Below are positions 50,592 through 58,114 of a stretch of DNA of 64,000 bases, one piece after another; position 1 is the stretch's first letter; each line of letters starts with the position of its first letter. The notes below the pieces were generated by a model. It saw only the letters and a program-made list of their open reading frames with translations, had not been told where the DNA came from and searched no databases. Both the position numbers and the translations under genes were made by a program. Origin of the DNA: VRUE01 sp036379955 (GTDB lineage: Bacteria > Actinomycetota > Thermoleophilia > Solirubrobacterales > 70-9); assembly GCA_036379955.1 (NCBI GenBank), contig DASVFR010000048.1, forward strand, positions 62,001-126,000, given 5' to 3'.

Positions 50592-52295
50592 ATGGCAGTC
50601 GCCCCCAGCGAGTTCCCGCCGCCGTTCGACGCGGCGGAGGCGATCGGCCCGCCGACCGACCCCGCCGACGAGCGCATCGAGGTCGGCGTCGCGATCGTCG
50701 GCGGCGGGCCGGCCGGGCTCGCCTGCGCCAACAAGCTCATGCAGCTGCTCGAGGACGAGCCGGAGCTGACCGAGAAGCTGGGCGAAGTCCCGGTCGCGGT
50801 GATCGAGAAGGGCAAGGTGCCGGGGGCGCACCTGCTCTCAGGCGCCAACGTCAATCCCTCGGCGCTGGAAGAGCTCTTCCCCGACCTCGACCCGGCCGAG
50901 TGGCCGCCGGTCTACCAGGAGGTGACGAAGGACGCGACGTACTTCCTCACCTCCAAGGCCGCGGTCCCGCTGAAGCCGCCGCCGCCGAACTTCCGCAAGG
51001 AGGGCTACTACACGCTCTCGGTCTCCAAGCTGGGCCGCTTCCTCGCCGACAAGGCCGAAGAGGCCGGCGTCTACATCCTCTCCGAGACCGCCGCGACCAA
51101 GCTGCTGGTCGAGGACCGGATCGTGCGCGGCGTGCGCTCTGGCGACCGCGGCCGCGGCAAAGACGGCGAGGAGCTGGGCAACTTCGAGCCGGGCTCCGAC
51201 GTCGTCGCCAAGGCGACGGTCCTCGCCGAGGGCACGCTCGGCCATCTCACCTACGCCGCCTACGACTACTTCGACATGCACGGCTCAGACCCGCAGGCGT
51301 GGGAGCTCGGGGTGAAGGAGATCTGGGAGGTGCCGAAGCCGCTCGACAGGGTGATCCACACCCTCGGCTGGCCGCTGCGCTGGAGCCCCCGCTTCAAGGA
51401 GGCCGGCGGCAGCTTCATCTACCCGATGGGAGAGGACAAGGTGGGCCTCGGCCTCGTCGTCGGGCTCGACACCACCGACGCCACCTTCAGCGTCCACGAC
51501 GCCTTCCAGCTGTTCAAGACCCACCCCTTCGTGAAGAAGATCCTCGAGGGCGGCAAACGGGTCGGCTGGGGCGCGAAGACGATCCCCTCGGGCGGCTACT
51601 GGGCGCTGCCGAAGCGCTTCTCGGTGCCCGGCATGCTGGTCGCCGGCGACGCGGCCGGCATGGTCAACATCGCCGAACTCGCCGGCGTCCACTACGCGAT
51701 GCACGCCGGCATGTACGCCGCGGAAGCGATCGTCGAGTCGCTCAAGGCCGACGTCGACTCGGTCAACTTCGAGAGCTACGACAAGAGGGTCCGCGACTCG
51801 GCGATCGAGAAGGACCTCTACCGCTCGCGCAACATGAAGCAGCCGCTGACCCGCGGCCTGATCTTCGGCGGCATGATGGGCAGCGCCATGGTCGCCACCA
51901 AAGGCGCCTTCCCCGGCGGCCACTGGAAGGTCGAGGACAACGCCGAGGTCCCGGTGCAGCTCGGCAACGCCGCCGACAAGTACCCCAAGCCCGACAACGA
52001 GCTGACCTTCGCCAAGCTCGACTCCGTCTTCCTCTCCGGCAACGCGACCCGCGACGACGCGCCCAACCACGTCCGCATCCAGACCCGGGTGCCGCGCGAG
52101 GTCGCCCAGACCTGGGTCTCGATGTGCCCGGCCCAGGTCTACGAGATCCCCGACGAGCAGCTCGCCAACGGCGCCGCCGAGGTCGACGTCCACGTCACCG
52201 CCTCCAACTGCGTCCAGTGCGGCGCGATCACGGCCAAGGGCGGGCGCCTGACGCTGCCCGAGGGCGGCGACGGGCCGCTTTACCAGGAGACCTGA
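50592..52295 (+). CDS. ETF-quinone oxidoreductase (FixC-FixX-type)
   Basis: 567 residues, 7 bases after etfA. FAD-binding VAIVGGGPAGLACANKL, quinone/FAD region GAHLLSGANVNPSALEEL, FSVPGMLVAGDAAGMVNIAELAG, and a C-terminal ferredoxin-like part. Of the four Cys that bind the 4Fe-4S cluster in mitochondrial ETF-QO, three are present (Cys512 in MCPAQVYE, Cys540 and Cys543 in SNCVQCGAITAKGG); the fourth position is Ile546. The protein would pass electrons from EtfAB to menaquinone; the cluster may be altered. Confidence 0.92.
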   Translation: MAVAPSEFPPPFDAAEAIGPPTDPADERIEVGVAIVGGGPAGLACANKLMQLLEDEPELTEKLGEVPVAVIEKGKVPGAHLLSGANVNPSALEELFPDLDPAEWPPVYQEVTKDATYFLTSKAAVPLKPPPPNFRKEGYYTLSVSKLGRFLADKAEEAGVYILSETAATKLLVEDRIVRGVRSGDRGRGKDGEELGNFEPGSDVVAKATVLAEGTLGHLTYAAYDYFDMHGSDPQAWELGVKEIWEVPKPLDRVIHTLGWPLRWSPRFKEAGGSFIYPMGEDKVGLGLVVGLDTTDATFSVHDAFQLFKTHPFVKKILEGGKRVGWGAKTIPSGGYWALPKRFSVPGMLVAGDAAGMVNIAELAGVHYAMHAGMYAAEAIVESLKADVDSVNFESYDKRVRDSAIEKDLYRSRNMKQPLTRGLIFGGMMGSAMVATKGAFPGGHWKVEDNAEVPVQLGNAADKYPKPDNELTFAKLDSVFLSGNATRDDAPNHVRIQTRVPREVAQTWVSMCPAQVYEIPDEQLANGAAEVDVHVTASNCVQCGAITAKGGRLTLPEGGDGPLYQET

Positions 52296-52333
52296 GCGGC
52301 CGGCGCAGGCCGGGACGACACGCGAAGCGCAGG

Positions 52334-54538
52334 TCATCTCCCGGCGCTTCGGCAGTGGAATTCGGCCCCGTGCGCTAGGGGGGCCGGTGCCGCCCGGCCG
52401 CAGCCCGCGGTCCCCAGGGGCCGCTGGAAAGGGAAGGTGGCTTCGATTTCTCCGCACTGGCGGGGGTCGAGCGGGCCGTCGAGGAGAAAGACCGCCGCGG
52501 GGTTGGCCCGGATGGCGGGGACCGACGTGCTCGACGCTTCCGTCCAGGCGATCTGCCGTGAGGGGGCCGGGGAGCCAGGGTCGTCCGGCGTGATCACGAC
52601 CGCGTCGAACCTGCCGGCGTCGATCCGCTGGCGCCAGCGGCGGCAGCTGGAGATCGCGGTGAACCCCCCGTGGGGCCCCGGTTCTCCCAGGTAGCGGACC
52701 TCGTTGGAGAGGTCGGCGCCGTAGAAGACGTACTGGCCGTAGGCGGCTGGCGTGCCGACGATCCCGATCTTGATCCCTCGCTGTTCGCGCGCCCAGGTCT
52801 GGATCAGGCTCCACTGGGGCGTCGAGCGGAAGCCGGGGTTGTCCAGGGGCGGTGCCGTTTCGGCGAGATAGCGCCCGTCGAAATAGTGCCGCTGCACGGC
52901 GTAGCCGGCGACGAACACGACTCCCGCGACGCCGGCGAGGACGGCCACGCGAGCGCGGCGCCCGGGGTCTCGCAGCAACAGCCAGGCCGGCAGGAACACG
53001 GCGAGCGCGGCAATCGCGATTGCGGCGGCAAGATCGGGTTGGACCCATTCGTCCGAGGCGATCGCCCCGCAAACGAGGAGCCCCGCATACGCGGGCAGGA
53101 CGATACGACGGGCCGCCCAGCGGGTCTCGCAGAGCGGGAGAAGGATGAGGCCGATCGCAAGCCCCGGCGCGGCGTAGCGCAGGTTCGAGGCGAATCCGTA
53201 CGGACCGTCCTGTGGCCCGGATGCTGAGATCGGATTGAAGACGTGAGCGAGCAGGGTTGCCAGGCCCGCAAGAGCGATTATGCGGATCAGCGGGCCGTGC
53301 TGGCGCCGCAGCCCGAGCACGAGCCCCGCGAGCCCCGCGAGGACCACGGCGAACCAGAGTGGGCCCAGGGTTTTAGAGAGACCTGGCAGGAAGAAGTGGC
53401 TCCAGACGCGCTGGTCGGCTAGGTACTCGGCGATCGAGTGCGCGGCCCTGGGGTAGAACGGTTCCTGGCTCGGCCCCGGCAGCGGTCCGGGGGAGATCCA
53501 GGGCAGGGGATTGCCGGAATGCAGAAGGTTTCGCAGGTACCAGAACCCGCCGGTCGTCGCGACACCCGCGACCCAGATCCCCACCTGTCGTTTCCGAGCC
53601 GGCCGTCCGGCCGCCAGGGCAAGCCCGACGGTGAGCACGGCGACCGGGACGAGCATCGTCATCTTGGTCCCGACCGCCAGCCCCGCCGCCAGCGCGGCGA
53701 TAGCGAGCGGCCCCCCGTCGATGCGCAGACGATCGCCGGAGACCTCTGTCCCGCGGTGGGCCTGGGCTCCGACGAGGAGGAGCGCTACGGCCGCCAGCAG
53801 ACAGGCGAGTGCGGCGACGTCCCCAGGGGCGTTGCCGGCCTGGACGAGCATCATGTCGGAGTCCAGCACCAGGGCCACGCCGAACGTGGTTGCCGCGCCC
53901 AGTCCGAAGGGACGGCCGATGCACCAGGCGGCGAGCAGGGCAACTCCCAGCCAGCCGAAGTTGAGCATCGGGGAGAGCAGGTCGTTGCCGAAGACGACCA
54001 TGCCGAGCGCGTGTGCCAGCTCGGAGTTGAGGGGGTAGAACCAGACTGCCAGCTTCAGCGTGTCGGTGAAGAGCAGGCCCGTCGAGGACCCCGTCTGGGT
54101 CAGCCATGCGGCGAAGGGGAGGTGGTACCAGGTGCTGTCCTGCCTGTAGATGCCTACGTCGAGGCTGTGCAGCACCGGGCCGGCCCAGTGGACCGCGCAA
54201 AGCAGGGCGGCGCCGATGGCGAACGCCGAGTCAAATCGAGCCGCGGGCCACGTCATCGCGCCGCCCACGGTGCGGCGGGGGAGGGGTCGACGGCGCAGGA
54301 CGATCGCTGGGATCGTCGCGGCCAGGGCCAGCCCCGGGGCGTTGAGAAGGCCGAGCACCCCGAGCGCCTCGCCGGTCACGATCGCCACCGCGATCGTCAG
54401 CACGACGGTCGCCAGCAGGGCGGGAGCTCCCGCCCAGTCCCGGGCCAGCCGCTGCCGCAGCGCGCGGGCCGTCGCCCCGAAGCCGGCGAGGACGATTGCG
54501 AGAAAGACCAATCCTGTTAGGTATTCGACGGCGTTCAT
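52334..54538 (-). CDS. Multispanning membrane protein, GT-C glycosyltransferase-like
   Basis: 734 residues with about 12-14 hydrophobic helices over the first ~560 residues and a soluble ~170-residue C-terminal domain (RHYFDGRYLAETAPPLDNPG...). The first extracytoplasmic loop has acidic residues (HSLDVGIYRQDSTWYHLPFA) as in GT-C enzymes using polyprenyl-phosphate sugars, and GNPLPW... follows further on. This fits an ArnT/PMT-like or O-antigen-type transferase, but no diagnostic family motif is certain. Confidence 0.7.
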   Translation of the reverse strand: MNAVEYLTGLVFLAIVLAGFGATARALRQRLARDWAGAPALLATVVLTIAVAIVTGEALGVLGLLNAPGLALAATIPAIVLRRRPLPRRTVGGAMTWPAARFDSAFAIGAALLCAVHWAGPVLHSLDVGIYRQDSTWYHLPFAAWLTQTGSSTGLLFTDTLKLAVWFYPLNSELAHALGMVVFGNDLLSPMLNFGWLGVALLAAWCIGRPFGLGAATTFGVALVLDSDMMLVQAGNAPGDVAALACLLAAVALLLVGAQAHRGTEVSGDRLRIDGGPLAIAALAAGLAVGTKMTMLVPVAVLTVGLALAAGRPARKRQVGIWVAGVATTGGFWYLRNLLHSGNPLPWISPGPLPGPSQEPFYPRAAHSIAEYLADQRVWSHFFLPGLSKTLGPLWFAVVLAGLAGLVLGLRRQHGPLIRIIALAGLATLLAHVFNPISASGPQDGPYGFASNLRYAAPGLAIGLILLPLCETRWAARRIVLPAYAGLLVCGAIASDEWVQPDLAAAIAIAALAVFLPAWLLLRDPGRRARVAVLAGVAGVVFVAGYAVQRHYFDGRYLAETAPPLDNPGFRSTPQWSLIQTWAREQRGIKIGIVGTPAAYGQYVFYGADLSNEVRYLGEPGPHGGFTAISSCRRWRQRIDAGRFDAVVITPDDPGSPAPSRQIAWTEASSTSVPAIRANPAAVFLLDGPLDPRQCGEIEATFPFQRPLGTAGCGRAAPAPLAHGAEFHCRSAGR

Positions 54539-54567
54539 GGAGGTGCGAGTGATATAAGCCGCCGCCC

Positions 54568-56073
54568 ATGTCTCGTCGTCACGCCACCGGACTCGTCGCG
54601 ATCGTCGTGGTCGCAGCGATCGCAGCGCTTGCGCTTCCGGGCAGCGGCCCGAGCGATGCCGCCTTTCCCGGCATCGACGGCAGGATCGCCTACTCCTCCG
54701 GCGACTCCTACTCCTACTCGAGCGCGGCGATCTGGAGCTCGAATGCCGACGGGGGCTCGCCGACCGTGTTGAGCGCCGGCCCGGGCGTGTCGGCGCCCTC
54801 CTACTCCGCCGACGGCTCCGGGATCGCCTTCGATCGCGAAAGCGGCATCGCCACGATGAGCTCGGCCGGCACCGGCGTCGCGCAGCTGCTCACGGGGAGC
54901 AGCTGGCAGAGCTCCTCCACCGAATGGAGGAAAGACTACGAAGACCCCCATTCGGGCAAAACCATCCCGGTCGTCCGGATCCAGTCGTACGTCTACGAAT
55001 GGCAGAACTTCGATCACCCTTCGTTCTCCCCGAACGGTGCGCAACTCGTCGTCGCCGAAGCTGCCGGCAAGCGCACCAACAGCAGCATCTGCGCCGTCGA
55101 AGCGGTCAACGAACAGACCTGCCTCGGATGGGGGAATCCGAACGCGTACTTCAACTACGAAAACGACTGCAACGGCTGCGGCTCGCACTTGATCTCGATC
55201 GACGCTTCAACGGGCGTTCGGCTCGATGCACTGACCTCTCTTGCGAACGGACGCCGCGACACCAAGCCGACCTACTCCGCCGACGGCAAGATCGCCTTCG
55301 CGCGCAGCAACGAAGGCAACTCGTCGATCTTCGTCCTCGATTCGCCCGGAGCGGCGCCGCGGCGGGTGACGAACGGGCAGAGCGACCGCGCACCCGACTT
55401 CTCGCCCAACGGCTCGCAGATCGTCTTCAGCCACGCCTACTCCGACATCGGGATCGTCGGGACCGGCGGCGGCGCCGTGCAGCTCGTCCCGATTCCCGCC
55501 CCGTCGGAAGGGTGGGGCGGTTACGTGAACTCTCCGGTCTTCTCGCCGGACGGATCGCGGATCGCCTTCCGACGCGGCGTCTACGGCCCTGGGGGCCAGG
55601 ACGGAACGGGTCTCTTCACGGTGGCCTCCGACGGCTCTGGGTTCACGCGGATCGCCGCCGACGGCTACGCGCCGAGCTGGCAGCCGCAGCCGCCTCCGCC
55701 ACCGCCGGGGGCCCGACCCAAGGCGAAGGCGAAGAAGGGCAAGGTCAGGCTCAACGGGAAAGGCAGGGCCGCGATCGGGACGATCGTCTGCGGTGGCACC
55801 CCGTGCAAGCTCGAGGTGCTCTCCGCGCGCCTGAAGGTCGGCAAGCGGTCCTGCCGTCAGGTGAGGACGAGGCTGGCGAGGAAGCTCGGCGCCGGGAAGA
55901 CGGCCCGCTTCGGGATCAAGGTCTACGGCAAATGCCTGGCCGCGCTGGAGGAAGCGGGCAAGGGTCGGCTCGTCGTCAGGGTCAGAGCCACCGACGCCCT
56001 CGGCAAGAGGGGGCTGACGCTGAAGGCGACCCTGGTGCCGCCCAAGGGCCGCCGGGGCAAGTCCCACGGATAA
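54568..56073 (+). CDS. Secreted TolB/PD40 beta-propeller protein
   Basis: 501 residues. Signal peptide (about 8-31), then PD40-type blades (PSYSADGSGIAFDRES, PSFSPNGAQLVVAEA, PTYSADGKIAFARSN, PDFSPNGSQIVFSHAYSD, PVFSPDGSRIAFRRG). A Pro-rich linker (PPPPPPGARPKAKAKKGK) leads to a C-terminal Ig-like module with Cys (CGGTPCKLEV) common in Solirubrobacterales exported proteins. Binding role unknown. Divergent from the GT-C gene, 29 bases apart. Confidence 0.82.
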   Translation: MSRRHATGLVAIVVVAAIAALALPGSGPSDAAFPGIDGRIAYSSGDSYSYSSAAIWSSNADGGSPTVLSAGPGVSAPSYSADGSGIAFDRESGIATMSSAGTGVAQLLTGSSWQSSSTEWRKDYEDPHSGKTIPVVRIQSYVYEWQNFDHPSFSPNGAQLVVAEAAGKRTNSSICAVEAVNEQTCLGWGNPNAYFNYENDCNGCGSHLISIDASTGVRLDALTSLANGRRDTKPTYSADGKIAFARSNEGNSSIFVLDSPGAAPRRVTNGQSDRAPDFSPNGSQIVFSHAYSDIGIVGTGGGAVQLVPIPAPSEGWGGYVNSPVFSPDGSRIAFRRGVYGPGGQDGTGLFTVASDGSGFTRIAADGYAPSWQPQPPPPPPGARPKAKAKKGKVRLNGKGRAAIGTIVCGGTPCKLEVLSARLKVGKRSCRQVRTRLARKLGAGKTARFGIKVYGKCLAALEEAGKGRLVVRVRATDALGKRGLTLKATLVPPKGRRGKSHG

Positions 56074-56115
56074 CGCGGGCTTCCTCCGCCCACTCTCAGC
56101 GGTAGCGTCCGCGCC

Positions 56116-57051
56116 GTGCTGGCGCTGGGGATAGTCGCGGCGGTCGGGGCCTCGTTGCTCTACAACACCTCGATCGCGCTGCAGGCGCTGGAGGTACGCG
56201 GGGTTCCGCACGAGCACTCGCTGCGGGTCTCGCTGCTCGGCCGTCTGGTGCGCAACCGGCGCTGGCTGGGGGCGACGGTGCTCGGCCTGGCGGGCTGGCC
56301 GCTGGAGATCGCCGCGCTGCTGCTGGCGCCGCTGACCGTGGTCCAGCCCTGTCTCGCCAGCGGCCTGATCCTGCTGCTCTGGCTCGGCGCGACGCGGCTG
56401 GGGGAGAGGCCGGGCCCGCGCGAGGCCGTTGCGGTGGCGGCAATCGTCCTCGGCGTCCTCGGCGTCGCACTCGCCGCCCCAGAGCGCACGACGGATCACG
56501 CGAGCGCCGCAGCGATCGCCCTGGCGCTCACCCTCGTCGCGATTCCCGTTCTCGCCCCCTATGCCCTGCGCGGGCGCATCCGACGTTCACCCCGCTCTGG
56601 CGGGGTGGATGTCGGATGGGCGCGCGCGATCGGCACGCTGATGGTGGTGAGCGCCGGCTGCGGCTACGCCTGGACGGCGATCGCGAGCAAGCTGCTGACC
56701 GACGAGCTCGCCGCGGGAACGCTGCTGGTCGCGGTTGCCTGGCTGGCCACCGCCGCCGCCTCGGAGGGCCTCGCACTGCTCAGCGAGATGAGCGCACTGC
56801 AGCGCCGCGCGGCGACCCATGTGGCGCCGACGATGTTCGCGGTCCAGGTGCTCGTGCCGGTTTTGCTCGCACCACTGATCTTCGGCGAGTCCTGGGGCGA
56901 CACGCCCCTTGGCGGCGCCGTCCTCATCGCCTCGATGGCGATCGCCATCGCCGGCACCGTCCTCCTCGCCGGCTCGAGCGCCGTGGGAGCCGTCATCGCC
57001 AGCGCCCATTCCGCCGATGGGCCGAAAAGCGAACGTATAGAGCGCTTTTAG
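56116..57051 (+). CDS. DMT-superfamily (EamA-like) membrane protein
   Basis: 311 residues, GTG start, about nine or ten hydrophobic helices. Half repeats of drug/metabolite transporters are suggested by VVQPCLASGLILLLWLGATR and VLVPVLLAPLIFGESW. The cytoplasmic loop near 155-170 (RIRRSPRSGGVDVGWAR) is encoded by a 42-base palindrome. The last codons run into a terminator hairpin. Substrate unknown. Confidence 0.78.
   Translation: MLALGIVAAVGASLLYNTSIALQALEVRGVPHEHSLRVSLLGRLVRNRRWLGATVLGLAGWPLEIAALLLAPLTVVQPCLASGLILLLWLGATRLGERPGPREAVAVAAIVLGVLGVALAAPERTTDHASAAAIALALTLVAIPVLAPYALRGRIRRSPRSGGVDVGWARAIGTLMVVSAGCGYAWTAIASKLLTDELAAGTLLVAVAWLATAAASEGLALLSEMSALQRRAATHVAPTMFAVQVLVPVLLAPLIFGESWGDTPLGGAVLIASMAIAIAGTVLLAGSSAVGAVIASAHSADGPKSERIERF
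56577..56618. repeat. 42-base palindrome inside the DMT gene
   Basis: Two 19-base arms (CATCCGACGTTCACCCCGC and GCGGGGTGGATGTCGGATG) around TCTG. The only two non-Watson-Crick positions are G-U pairs in RNA, so the transcript can form an uninterrupted 19-pair stem with a four-base loop. It lies in a loop-coding part of the gene and looks like a REP-type insertion. Confidence 0.7.
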
Positions 57052-57060
57052 GCCCGTCGG
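57014..57060. terminator. Hairpin terminator, repeat copy 2
   Basis: CCGAT-GGGCC-(mismatch)-AAAAGCG pairs with CGCTTTT-GGCCC-GTCGG, about 17 pairs with loop AACGTATAGAG. It overlaps the last codons of the DMT gene and is homologous to the hairpin at 14561-14597 (reverse orientation). Good A and U tracts in both directions suggest bidirectional termination before the DegT gene. Confidence 0.65.
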
Positions 57061-57082
57061 CAGTGGTAGCCTGGCGGCGCTC

Positions 57083-58114
57083 TTGACCTCGACCGCCCCA
57101 GTCTCGGACCCGGCGAAGTTTGCGATCGGGTTCGACCATCGCGACCGTGCCAGGCTCTTCGAGCTCTGGACCGAGGTGCTCGACTCCGAGCAGTGGTCGG
57201 AGGGACGCATGCTCGAGGCCTTCGAGGCGCGCTGGGCGGAGTGGAACGGGCTTCCCAGCCTCGGCCTCTCGAGCTGGGCGGGCGGGGCCCTGGCGGCACT
57301 CGAGTTCGCCGAGGTGCGGGGCGGCACGGTTCTCTGCCCTTCGAACACCTTCATGGCGACGCCGCTGGCGGCGCTCGAGGCCGGCGCCGAGGTCGAGTTC
57401 GTCGACTGCAACCGCGAGGACCTCTGCATGTCCTTCGCCGACTTCGAGGCCAAGGCGGAGCGCCACAAGCCGAGGGCGGCGATCCTCGTCCACATCGGCG
57501 GGCACATCGCCTTCGAGGCCGAGCGGATCGCCGAGTACTGTCGCGAGAACGGCATCTTCCTGCTCGAGGACTGCGCTCACGCGCACGGGGCCGAGTGGAA
57601 GGGTCGCAAGCCCGGCGCCTACGGCGACGCCGGCGTCTACTCCCTCTACGCGACCAAGACGGTGTCGACCGGCGAGGGCGGGGTCCTGGCCAGCGCCCAC
57701 CCCGAGCTGATCGAGTTCGCGCGCAAGTTCCGCAACTACGGCAAGTTCGAGCACGAGGTCGACGGGCTCAACTTCCGCATGAGCGAGTTCACCGCGGCGC
57801 TTGGGCTCGTCCAGGCCGATCGCATGGAGGAGATCGTCGCCTGGAAGAACTCATACGCCCGCGAGCACCTCGACGCCCTGCATCCAGCCCGCCTGGAGCT
57901 GCCCGAGGGCATGACCTCCGGCCTCTACAAGTACGTCGTCTTCGAGGAGATCGAGAAGAGCACCGGGCGCGTCTACGAAGAGCCCTGCCACCGGATCATG
58001 GGGCGGGCCGACGAGCTTCCCAACACGGACTGGGTCGCCCAGAGCCACTGGTGCGTGCCGCTCTACTACCGACCCGAGAGCCGCCCCGAGGCTCTCGGCG
58101 AGGTGGCGTCGTGA
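57083..58114 (+). CDS. DegT/DnrJ/EryC1-family PLP aminotransferase
   Basis: 343 residues, TTG start. PLP lysine about 192 in SLYATKTVSTGEGGVL, plus LLEDCAHAHGAEWKGRKPGAYGDAGVYS, LSSWAGGALAALEF and RNYGKFEHEVDGLNFRMSEFTAAL. These enzymes make amino- or imino-sugars on nucleotide sugars. Overlaps the next gene (GTGA), giving a three-gene glycan operon. Confidence 0.9.
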   Translation: MTSTAPVSDPAKFAIGFDHRDRARLFELWTEVLDSEQWSEGRMLEAFEARWAEWNGLPSLGLSSWAGGALAALEFAEVRGGTVLCPSNTFMATPLAALEAGAEVEFVDCNREDLCMSFADFEAKAERHKPRAAILVHIGGHIAFEAERIAEYCRENGIFLLEDCAHAHGAEWKGRKPGAYGDAGVYSLYATKTVSTGEGGVLASAHPELIEFARKFRNYGKFEHEVDGLNFRMSEFTAALGLVQADRMEEIVAWKNSYAREHLDALHPARLELPEGMTSGLYKYVVFEEIEKSTGRVYEEPCHRIMGRADELPNTDWVAQSHWCVPLYYRPESRPEALGEVAS

